Below, piece after piece: positions 8,256 to 15,498 of a DNA stretch of 52,448 nt (positions are counted from its first letter, which is position 1; every line of letters begins with the position of its first letter). The notes beneath the pieces were generated by a model, which did no database searches, was not told the DNA's origin, and saw nothing but the letters and a program-made list of their open reading frames with translations. Source of the stretch: an uncultured Lachnospiraceae bacterium. Its GTDB lineage: Bacteria; Bacillota; Clostridia; Lachnospirales; Lachnospiraceae. The stretch lies in assembly GCA_934320845.1 (NCBI GenBank), contig CAKRFU010000021.1:1-52448 (forward strand), given 5' to 3'. A program made the translations under genes and the position numbers.

Positions 8256-8993
8256 ATGGAAAATAGCAAATCAGAAAAACAGAATGATATAAAGAGAGGA
8301 CTGCAGGATGGAATACCGATAGCACTTGGGTATCTGTCGGTTAGTTTTGCTTTTGGAATAATGGCGGTATCGGCGGGATTGACGGCATGGCAGGCGATAC
8401 TTATCTCGGTTGCCAATGTAACATCAGCGGGACAGTTTGCGGGTGTTGAGATTATGGCAGCATGCGGCGGTCTTGTCGAGATGGCATTGACTCAGCTTGT
8501 AATAAACATAAGATATGCACTTATGTCATTGTCTCTTGCTCAGAAAGTGGACAGTACATTTAAGAAACCGACACGAATGGCAGTGAGTTTTTGCGTCACG
8601 GATGAAATATTTGCGGTTTCAGTCAGCCGTAACAAGACGATAAGTAAGTATTACATGCTTGGAATAATATCTGTTTCATATGTCGGATGGATAGCCGGAA
8701 CAGCGTTTGGAGCAGTACTTGGCGGTGTTCTTCCGGCAGTTATAAGTGATGCACTCGGTATAGCGATATACGGAATGTTTTTAGCAATAATTCTCCCGGC
8801 GGCAAGGGATGACAGCCGCTATCTCAAGGTAATAATAATTGCAGTGATTTTAAGTTGTATGTTTAAGTGGCTTCCTGTTTTGAACAAGGTATCATCAGGA
8901 TTTGTGATAATAATATGCGCCGTTATAGCATCGGCAGCCGGAGCATTGCTTTATCCGATTGATGATGACGCAGAGGAAATGGAGGAAAAATAA
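8256..8993 (+). CDS. azlC: AzlC family branched-chain amino acid exporter, large subunit
   Basis: Polytopic membrane protein of about 245 residues with the family motifs GIPIALGYLSVSFAFG near the N-terminus, NVTSAGQFAG, and NIRYALMSLSLAQK in the middle. With AzlD it forms a two-component exporter for branched-chain amino acids. The start chosen is the ATG at 8256, with GAGG a few bases upstream; a GTG at 8226 lacks a ribosome site. azlD begins at the very next base after the stop. Confidence 0.9.
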   Translation: MENSKSEKQNDIKRGLQDGIPIALGYLSVSFAFGIMAVSAGLTAWQAILISVANVTSAGQFAGVEIMAACGGLVEMALTQLVINIRYALMSLSLAQKVDSTFKKPTRMAVSFCVTDEIFAVSVSRNKTISKYYMLGIISVSYVGWIAGTAFGAVLGGVLPAVISDALGIAIYGMFLAIILPAARDDSRYLKVIIIAVILSCMFKWLPVLNKVSSGFVIIICAVIASAAGALLYPIDDDAEEMEEK

Positions 8994-9308
8994 ATGAATA
9001 CGCAGATATTTTTTATATATCTTATAGTGATGGCAGGAGTTACATATCTTATCAGAGCAATACCTCTGACGGCGTTTAGTGGGAAAATAGAAAACAGATT
9101 TATCAAATCGTTTTTGGCGTATGTTCCATATGCTGTGCTCGGCGCAATGACATTTCCGGCAATAATTTATTCGACGGCGGATTTGATTTCGGGAATAGCA
9201 GGAACTATAGTCGGTGTGTTCTTTGCGTATAGAAGAAAGAGCCTGCTTACTGTTGCCGTAGCAGCCTGTGTTGCAGTGCTTTTGGTTTCGATGGTCGAAT
9301 TGGTGTAG
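8994..9308 (+). CDS. azlD: AzlD family branched-chain amino acid exporter, small subunit
   Basis: A 104-residue protein with four hydrophobic helices and the AzlD hallmarks: TYLIRAIPL near the N-terminus and FLAYVPYAVLGAMTFPAI in the second helix. It is the obligate small partner of AzlC. The start codon follows the azlC stop without a gap, and GGAGG at the azlC end supplies the ribosome site, so translation is coupled. Confidence 0.9.
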   Translation: MNTQIFFIYLIVMAGVTYLIRAIPLTAFSGKIENRFIKSFLAYVPYAVLGAMTFPAIIYSTADLISGIAGTIVGVFFAYRRKSLLTVAVAACVAVLLVSMVELV

Positions 9309-9379
9309 GGAAAGTACTCCTTTTCAAAATTCGTTGCAGGCGAAAATATTAACAGGACACAAAAAGTTCACAAAATTTA

Positions 9380-9421
9380 TTAGCACTCACTCTTGACGAG
9401 TGCTAATAAAAGTGATATAAC
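9380..9421 (+). promoter_or_regulatory. CIRCE operator overlapping a sigma-A promoter
   Basis: Perfect CIRCE: TTAGCACTC (9380-9388), nine bases, GAGTGCTAA (9398-9406). A promoter overlaps it: -35 TTGACG at 9393-9398, 17-base spacer, -10 TATAAC at 9416-9421. HrcA bound here would block polymerase, so the downstream hsp20 gene should be repressed by HrcA and induced by heat. A leader of about 150 nt follows, with the 8-bp pair TTTCAATC/GATTGAAA near 9471-9493. Confidence 0.92.
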
Positions 9422-9579
9422 ATAATCAGAACAAAGGAAGGGAACAAAAAGAAGAAAAGAATTTCAATCATACAATTGAATTTGAAGATTGAAATAAAAA
9501 AGAAATCTTCTGAGTTACTGAAACATCCCGGTTCCATGAAACAAGGTAATAAAGCATATATGAAAAGGAGAGATGACTT

Positions 9580-10047
9580 ATGTTAATGCCTAGTATTTTT
9601 GGAGAAAATTTGTTTGATGATTGGTTTGATGAATTTCCATTTTATGATTTCGACAAGAGCATGAAAAATACCGAGAAGAAGTTATATGGTAAAAAGGCAG
9701 GAAGAATCATGAAAACTGATATTAAAGAGAAAAAAGATGGTTATGAGCTTGAAATTGATTTGCCCGGCTTTACTAAAGATGAAATAAATGCTTCTATTGA
9801 GGACGGTTATTTAACTATCAGTGCAGCTAAGGGTCTTGATAAGGACGAAAAAGAGAAAGAAAGCGGAAGATATATTCGCAAAGAGCGTTATGCAGGAGCA
9901 TGTCAGAGAAGTTTCTATGTTGGTGAGGCTGTTAAACAGGAAGATGTTAAAGCCGAATTTAAACATGGTATTTTGAAACTTTTTGTTCCGAAAAAAGAGC
10001 CTGAAAAGAAAGTAGACGAACATAAATATATTGCAATTGAAGGATAA
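9580..10047 (+). CDS. Hsp20/alpha-crystallin small heat shock protein
   Basis: ATP-independent chaperone that holds unfolding proteins as oligomers in the cytoplasm. The 155 residues comprise an aromatic, acidic N-terminal arm (FDDWFDEFPFYDFD), an alpha-crystallin domain from about 45 to 140 with YELEIDLPGFTKDEI, and the family signature GILKLFVPKK. The C-terminal tail lacks a clear I-X-I motif, although IAI occurs at the very end (YIAIEG). The ribosome site is AAGGAG, 10 bases before the ATG. The gene is monocistronic: CIRCE promoter upstream, terminator at 10056-10101. Confidence 0.95.
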   Translation: MLMPSIFGENLFDDWFDEFPFYDFDKSMKNTEKKLYGKKAGRIMKTDIKEKKDGYELEIDLPGFTKDEINASIEDGYLTISAAKGLDKDEKEKESGRYIRKERYAGACQRSFYVGEAVKQEDVKAEFKHGILKLFVPKKEPEKKVDEHKYIAIEG

Positions 10048-10055
10048 CAACTTCA

Positions 10056-10101
10056 CACATTATTAAAAAAATAATAGCCACAGAATATCACGATTTTATC
10101 G
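10056..10101 (+). terminator. Intrinsic terminator after hsp20
   Basis: Long stem AGCCACAGAA ... TTCTGTGGCT with an inner TCACGAT/ATCGTG pair, followed by GTTTTT. Confidence 0.9.
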
Positions 10102-10191
10102 TGTTTTCTGTGGCTGTTTTTAATATAATTGAGTATATATCAATTTCTGTGTTAAAAAGCCGCAGGGGAAATAATTCAAACAAAAATATTG

Positions 10192-10220
10192 TTGACAGAA
10201 ATAAATTGAGAAATTACTAT
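10192..10220 (+). promoter_or_regulatory. Sigma-A-type promoter for the secreted protein gene
   Basis: -35 TTGACA (10192-10197), 17-base spacer, -10 TACTAT (10215-10220). The -35 is a perfect match and the -10 matches 4 of 6. It lies 62 bases before the chosen start. Confidence 0.6.
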
Positions 10221-10282
10221 ATAAATTATAGGGTAGAGAAAAACATATCTATTTATTGTTGTTTAGAGAGGTGATTAAAAGT

Positions 10283-11032
10283 ATGAAAAGATTATTTGTT
10301 TCTATGATAGCGACGATAGTGTTTATAACGGTAATTGGAGCGTTATCAAGGCAATTTGTAAATCGGAATTTTGCAAAAGAGACATCTGTATGTGATACAA
10401 CAAATACGCCATCCGGTTTAGCAACAAAATATGAAAGCATATGTGAGAAAGCAATAAATATTGGCAATAGCAGTCAAAAATTGATTATTAGCCAAAATGA
10501 AAATGATGTAACAGATACAAATGTTACTTTAAACGGAAAAAAGGTTATGTTAAAAAGAGTTGCTATAGGAGCCGGGTATGCGCATCCTGATATAAAATTA
10601 GCAGATGTTACGGGGGATGGCAGAAAAGAAATTGTAATGTTTTTAGAAGGTGGTGCGTCTGGAGTATCGCGCGATATTCAAATATTTGGAAAAACAAATG
10701 GAGAATGGTCGGAAATATCTACGCCTGACTCGCTATGGGAAGATAATGATGTTTCAATATCTGCTGATAAAGAAAAAAATTTAGTTGTGGAAGTTTCAGC
10801 AGTAGATTTTCGACAACAAGTTTGTAGTAAACAAGATGTGCCCGGAAAAAAATTAGAAGGTATAGTAGGAATACGAAAATGTAAAATAGAAAATGGGAAA
10901 ATACAAATAGGTGATGATATTTCGATTGGAACAGTAGGAAATAAGATAGGTGAGATTGTTCAGACATTGAAATACGATAAAAAAAATAATCAATTCATAT
11001 ACGATAAAATTAAGTATAAAAGTACTAACTAA
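10283..11032 (+). CDS. Secreted or membrane-anchored protein of unknown function
   Basis: A 249-residue protein with an N-terminal hydrophobic segment (about residues 8-24) acting as signal peptide or anchor; no lipobox Cys. The extracellular part contains KLADVTGDGRKEIVMFLEGG, which resembles an FG-GAP/VCBS-like calcium-binding repeat (DxTGDGxxE), but only one clear copy. I do not recognise the family. The ATG at 10283 follows AGAGGTG with about 10 bases; an earlier in-frame codon at 10256 has no ribosome site. It stands alone between a good promoter and a terminator. Confidence 0.7.
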   Translation: MKRLFVSMIATIVFITVIGALSRQFVNRNFAKETSVCDTTNTPSGLATKYESICEKAINIGNSSQKLIISQNENDVTDTNVTLNGKKVMLKRVAIGAGYAHPDIKLADVTGDGRKEIVMFLEGGASGVSRDIQIFGKTNGEWSEISTPDSLWEDNDVSISADKEKNLVVEVSAVDFRQQVCSKQDVPGKKLEGIVGIRKCKIENGKIQIGDDISIGTVGNKIGEIVQTLKYDKKNNQFIYDKIKYKSTN

Positions 11033-11066
11033 TACCTAAATCTGTGAAGTCCCTAATTTGTGAATT

Positions 11067-11106
11067 CAGCATTCTCTTATAAATGCTGAGGTTTTGCTTT
11101 TGTTTT
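11067..11106 (+). terminator. Probable intrinsic terminator
   Basis: Stem CAGCATT / AATGCTG with an 8-base loop, followed by the T-rich stretch GTTTTGCTTTTGTTTT. Confidence 0.65.
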
Positions 11107-11166
11107 CGGTGATGGGGTTCTAAAGTTCACCTCTATAGCATACCTTGAATAAGATACAAATGTACA

Positions 11167-11183
11167 GGTACATGTATTGTACC
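11167..11183. promoter_or_regulatory. 17-bp palindrome, candidate operator
   Basis: GGTACA-TGTAT-TGTACC, a perfect 6+5+6 inverted repeat, about 47 bp before the CotS-like gene and preceded by a further GTAC motif (TGTACA). A repressor site or a leader hairpin are both possible. No clear promoter boxes were recognised around it. Confidence 0.35.
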
Positions 11184-11229
11184 GTATGGATGTGTCTGTT
11201 AGTCAGGTATGTTATGGAGGTGTTTTTTT

Positions 11230-12231
11230 ATGGGAATGGATGAGAAAGTTGATGAAGTGCTTAAACAATATGAGCTTGATATAAGAACAAGAAGGCGTGT
11301 CAGAGGTTCGGTGGTTATTGAGAGCGGAGACAGATTTTATGTTGTGAAACCATATCTTGGAGATGAGACAAAAATATTTTTTGAGGAAAACGTAAAAGAA
11401 CGGTTAGTCGAAAATGGATATGAATATGTAGACATTGCTTTGAAAAATAATTCTGAAAAATATATAAGTGATGACCCGTGTGGCGGGAAATGGGTAGTGA
11501 GAAGATGGTTTCAGGCACAGGAATGTGACATAAAAGATAAAAAACAGGTTTGCATGGCGGCATCACATCTTGCTTATTTACATAAATATATGAGACTTTC
11601 TACGGATTTGGCTATCAAATTAAACACATCTAAAATTGATATTATTTCTATGTTTGAAAAACACAACAATGAAATGAAGCGTGTAAACAGTTATATTAAA
11701 GCGAAAAAGAAGAAAAACCGCATGGAAATAAGCATTTTGAACTCGTTTAAGGAGTTTTACAATCAGGGATTAGAAGCACTTGAGTATATAAAAAAATGCA
11801 ATGCGGATAAATTATGTGAAAAGACAATAAGCGAAAACAGAATAATTCAGGGAAGTTACAATTATCATAATATTTCATTTGCGGGAGAAAATATAATTAC
11901 ATCTAATTTTGAAAAAGCGGCAGTTGGGCTTCAGATTACTGACCTTTATGACTGGATTAGAAAAGCCATGGAAAAAAACAGCTGGAATAGTGACATGGGT
12001 ATATCGATTGTTACGGCATATATTAACGGCAGGGAAATGGAACCGGGTGAACTGGAAATGTTATATGCACTTTTGCTGTATCCGGAGAAATACTGGAAAC
12101 TGGTCAATTTTTATTATAATGGCAAAAAGACGTGGATTTCGGAAAAAAATTATGAAAAACTTGAAAAAATAAGGAATCAGGAAAGTGACAGACAAAAATT
12201 TATCGCTAAGATAAAAGATTTGATAGTTTGA
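11230..12231 (+). CDS. CotS/YsxE-like aminoglycoside-phosphotransferase-fold pseudokinase
   Basis: A 333-residue protein with the layout of CotS-family spore-coat proteins, which share the APH/choline kinase fold. The N-lobe is about residues 1-90, with the strand FYVVKPY holding the probable ATP Lys. The catalytic loop, normally HGDxxxxN, reads QGSYNYHN at residues 207-214, so both His and the catalytic Asp are replaced. The metal-binding Asp of the usual DF motif is Asn226 in SNFEKA. Phosphotransfer is therefore unlikely; a structural or binding role is inferred. The ATG at 11230 has GGAGG 9 bases upstream. The host may be a spore former, but no other spore gene is seen here. Confidence 0.8.
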   Translation: MGMDEKVDEVLKQYELDIRTRRRVRGSVVIESGDRFYVVKPYLGDETKIFFEENVKERLVENGYEYVDIALKNNSEKYISDDPCGGKWVVRRWFQAQECDIKDKKQVCMAASHLAYLHKYMRLSTDLAIKLNTSKIDIISMFEKHNNEMKRVNSYIKAKKKKNRMEISILNSFKEFYNQGLEALEYIKKCNADKLCEKTISENRIIQGSYNYHNISFAGENIITSNFEKAAVGLQITDLYDWIRKAMEKNSWNSDMGISIVTAYINGREMEPGELEMLYALLLYPEKYWKLVNFYYNGKKTWISEKNYEKLEKIRNQESDRQKFIAKIKDLIV

Positions 12232-12329
12232 CTTTTTTTTTAAGTAGTTTTGAGGTATAATCAAAAGGTACAGTGTAGGTCAGAAAAAGCAGGCTGTGCA
12301 CTGACTTTTTGATTTAGGGGGATATATTG

Positions 12330-13655
12330 ATGTACAAAAGTATAAGGTTCAGGCTGATATGCCTAATGCTTATAGTTATGGCTTTTGCGGGAGTATTGAT
12401 GGGATGTGGAAATTCCTCAAATTACCAAAAAGGTCAGCAGCAGACATCCGAACCTGCAGAAACACAGAGCTTCACCGGGATTATTACACGTATAGACAAG
12501 AAACTCAAGCAGATTTCAGTCAGGGAGATTGATACGGATGTTGATACTATCATGAACTATGATGCTTCTGTAAAGATTACTGATAAGTATAAAAAAGATA
12601 TTGACGGAGACGAGCTTGAACTGGGTCAGATAATGGAGACTACATACAGAACAGACGATGCAGTGCTTGTCTCAATGAAAGTGCCGGATGATGCGTGGGA
12701 GTACAGCGAAGTAGACAAGTTTACTTTTGATACTGAGGAGTACTCAATGGAGGTTGCAGGTGAACTTTACCAGTATTCCGAACAGACATATTTTGGCTCT
12801 ACCGATGATAAAAAGATAGATATGCTGGAACTCAGTGATAAGGACAAACTTACGGTACGCGGAATAGGATACAAAGTGTACTCTGTTGTGAGAACGGAGG
12901 GACACGGTTATATACATTTGTTGAATTACAGTGATTTTTTGGGCGGTATGATAAATATTGATGATAATATAATATTACCTGTTACAAAAAATATGCTTAT
13001 AACAGTCAGTTGTGGAACATATCGTGTCACGATAAGCAAGGGTGCGGCAAAAGCAAGTAAGACTGTCACGGTGAAAGAGGACAAGGAGAGCACGCTTGAC
13101 TTTAGTGATTACAGAAAAAGTGTGAAGAATGTCGGAAATGTACGTTTTAATGTTGACCCACAGGGCGCAGATCTGTTTATAAACGGAACAAGAATTGATT
13201 ATAGTAAACCGATTTCTTTAAATTATGGAACATATTCTGTTACGGCAAGTTTGAATGGTTATAATACTTATACGGGACGCCTTACTGTTGCAGAGGCGGA
13301 CAAGACCATAAATATAAGTCTTGAGCCGAAAGAAGATACTGCATCGGCGGCTACACAGTCTCCTGAAAGTACAGCGGCAGTCACGGCAGCACCGACGGCA
13401 ACAGCAAAAAGCCGGACAAGGAAAATTGACAGTAAACATACCATATCAGTAACTGCACCAGAGGGGGCAGAGGTTTATCTGGACAATGTTTATAAGGGAA
13501 TTGTTCCATGCAAGTTTACAAAAGTTATAGGCTCACAGACAATTACTTTGAGCAAAACAGGTTATGAGACAAAAAGCTACTCAATTGATATTTTGGATGA
13601 TGATAAGAATGCAAAACTTTCGTTTTCGGATTTGATTGAGGATGCTGATAAATAA
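12330..13655 (+). CDS. PEGA-domain lipoprotein
   Basis: Surface lipoprotein: signal peptide with lipobox LMGC (lipidated Cys26), a Ser/Thr/Gln-rich spacer, a beta-rich domain from about 50 to 190, then three PEGA-type repeats at roughly 205-255, 265-330 and 372-435. The third reads ISVTAPEGAEVYLDNVYKG with a GYETKSY end. PEGA domains often mediate protein or cell-wall contacts; no enzyme motif is visible. A linker of Ala/Thr/Pro (about 340-370) separates repeats two and three. The start is the ATG at 12330 behind AGGGGGA; the TTG three bases earlier is an alternative. The phosphohexomutase gene follows after 34 bases. Confidence 0.85.
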   Translation: MYKSIRFRLICLMLIVMAFAGVLMGCGNSSNYQKGQQQTSEPAETQSFTGIITRIDKKLKQISVREIDTDVDTIMNYDASVKITDKYKKDIDGDELELGQIMETTYRTDDAVLVSMKVPDDAWEYSEVDKFTFDTEEYSMEVAGELYQYSEQTYFGSTDDKKIDMLELSDKDKLTVRGIGYKVYSVVRTEGHGYIHLLNYSDFLGGMINIDDNIILPVTKNMLITVSCGTYRVTISKGAAKASKTVTVKEDKESTLDFSDYRKSVKNVGNVRFNVDPQGADLFINGTRIDYSKPISLNYGTYSVTASLNGYNTYTGRLTVAEADKTINISLEPKEDTASAATQSPESTAAVTAAPTATAKSRTRKIDSKHTISVTAPEGAEVYLDNVYKGIVPCKFTKVIGSQTITLSKTGYETKSYSIDILDDDKNAKLSFSDLIEDADK

Positions 13656-13689
13656 ATATAAAATGAGCAGAAAGAGGAGGATATACAAG

Positions 13690-15411
13690 ATGGATTACAA
13701 AGAGATTTATGAGTCATGGCTTTCAAACCCTTACTTTGATGAGGAGACAAAAGCTGAACTTAAAGCTATAGCAGATGATGACAATGAAATTAAGGAACGT
13801 TTTTATCAGGATCTTGAGTTTGGTACAGCCGGACTTAGAGGAGTTATCGGTGCCGGTACAAACCGTATGAATATCTATACAGTACGCAAGGCTACACAGG
13901 GACTTGCAAATTATATTATAAAAGCGGGTAAGCAGTCACAGGGAGTTGCTATTGCGTATGACTCACGTCATATGTCACCTGAATTTGCAGACGAAGCTGC
14001 ACTTTGTCTTGCAGCAAATGGAATCAAGGCATATGTATTTGAATCGCTCAGACCTACACCTGAACTTTCATATGCGGTAAGAGAACTTAAATGTGTTGCA
14101 GGCATAAATGTTACAGCAAGTCACAATCCACCTGAGTATAATGGTTATAAAGTATACTGGGAAGATGGTGCTCAGATTACGCCGCCTCATGATACAGGCA
14201 TTATGGATGAAGTTAAAGCTGTTACAGATTATAACACAGTTAAGACAATGGCTAAAGAAGATGCTGTTAAACAGGGATTATATCAGCAGATTGGCAAGGA
14301 TATAGATGATAAATATATTGAGCAACTTAAAAAACAGGTTATTCATTGGGACAGCATTAAAGAGATGGGAGATAAGCTTAAAATTGTTTATACACCTCTT
14401 CATGGTACTGGAAACATTCCTGCAAGACGTGTTCTTGAAGAACTCGGATTTAAAAATGTTTATGTTGTGCCTGAACAGGAACTTCCGGATGGAGATTTTC
14501 CAACTGTAAGTTATCCAAATCCTGAAGCGGCAGAAGCATTTGAACTTGCACTCAAACTTGCAAAAGAAAAGGATGCAGACCTTGTTCTTGCAACTGACCC
14601 GGATGCAGACAGACTTGGTGTCTATGTAAAAGATACAAAGTCAGGTGAGTATATCACACTTACCGGAAATATGTCAGGATGCCTTCTTGCTGATTATGAG
14701 ATTTCTCAGACTAAGGAGACAAAGGGACTTCCTGATGATGGAAAACTTATTAAGACGATTGTTACATCAAATCTTGCAGATGAGATTGCTAAATATTATG
14801 GAGTAGAACTTATAGAAGTTCTTACAGGATTTAAATATATCGGACAGCAGATACTTAATTTTGAGACAACAGGTAAAGGTACATATCTGTTTGGATTTGA
14901 GGAGAGTTATGGATGTCTTATCGGTACTCATGCAAGAGATAAGGATGCTATCGTTGCAACTATGGCTCTTTGTGAGGCAGCAGCTTATTATAAGACAAAG
15001 AATATGACACTCTGGGATGCAATGATTGCAATGTATGAGAGATACGGATATTGCAGGGATGGCGTAAAAGCAGTTACTATGAAAGGTATTGAGGGACTTG
15101 CAAAGATTCAGGAAATTATGTCAGATCTTCGCAAGAATCCGCCTAAGGAAATTGACGGACACAAGGTACTTTCATTCAGAGATTATCAGGCAGATACTAT
15201 TACAAACCTTGCAACAGGTGAAGTTAAGCCTACAGGACTTCCAAAGTCAAATGTACTCTATTTTGACATGGAGGATAATGTATGGATGTGTGTAAGACCT
15301 TCAGGAACAGAGCCAAAGATTAAATTTTATTATGGTGTTGTCGGAACATCTCTTGAGGATGCAGATAAAAAATCTGAACAGATGGCAAAGGCTGTTGACG
15401 ATTTGATTTAA
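13690..15411 (+). CDS. Alpha-D-phosphohexomutase (phosphoglucomutase/phosphomannomutase)
   Basis: Interconverts glucose-1-phosphate and glucose-6-phosphate (or the mannose pair) through a phosphoserine. The 573 residues show all four family sites: TASHNP with active Ser144, the Mg2+ loop DPDADR from residue 303, the sugar loop GFEESYG from 402, and the phosphate clamp RPSGTEP from 536. Length and GFEESYG fit the PgcA-type Gram-positive phosphoglucomutases. GAGGAGGA (13674-13681) sets the ATG at 13690, although the frame is open from 13636. With the branching enzyme downstream it links glucose-6-phosphate to glycogen synthesis. Confidence 0.95.
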   Translation: MDYKEIYESWLSNPYFDEETKAELKAIADDDNEIKERFYQDLEFGTAGLRGVIGAGTNRMNIYTVRKATQGLANYIIKAGKQSQGVAIAYDSRHMSPEFADEAALCLAANGIKAYVFESLRPTPELSYAVRELKCVAGINVTASHNPPEYNGYKVYWEDGAQITPPHDTGIMDEVKAVTDYNTVKTMAKEDAVKQGLYQQIGKDIDDKYIEQLKKQVIHWDSIKEMGDKLKIVYTPLHGTGNIPARRVLEELGFKNVYVVPEQELPDGDFPTVSYPNPEAAEAFELALKLAKEKDADLVLATDPDADRLGVYVKDTKSGEYITLTGNMSGCLLADYEISQTKETKGLPDDGKLIKTIVTSNLADEIAKYYGVELIEVLTGFKYIGQQILNFETTGKGTYLFGFEESYGCLIGTHARDKDAIVATMALCEAAAYYKTKNMTLWDAMIAMYERYGYCRDGVKAVTMKGIEGLAKIQEIMSDLRKNPPKEIDGHKVLSFRDYQADTITNLATGEVKPTGLPKSNVLYFDMEDNVWMCVRPSGTEPKIKFYYGVVGTSLEDADKKSEQMAKAVDDLI

Positions 15412-15442
15412 GCACATTTTAATTTTCAATTAAAATTATTAA

Positions 15443-15475
15443 AGGAAGAGCGGATACAAAATGTCCGCTTTTCCT
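15443..15475 (+). terminator. Hairpin between the mutase gene and glgB
   Basis: AGGAAGAGCGGA / TCCGCTTTTCCT stem with a short AT-rich loop. The 3' arm holds TTTT but no long T run follows, so it may be a partial terminator or an mRNA-end stabiliser. Confidence 0.5.
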
Positions 15476-15498
15476 AAAAAAGATTTGGGGGAAAGCGT

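Noticed and set aside
9428..9579. ROSE or FourU RNA thermometer in the hsp20 leader
   Set aside because: I could not find an anti-Shine-Dalgarno segment pairing with the AAGGAG; only generic inverted repeats are seen, so no thermometer feature is called.
12268..12320. Riboswitch or terminator in the PEGA lipoprotein leader
   Set aside because: CAGTG/CACTG and GTCAG/CTGAC pairs are short and fit no riboswitch core I know.
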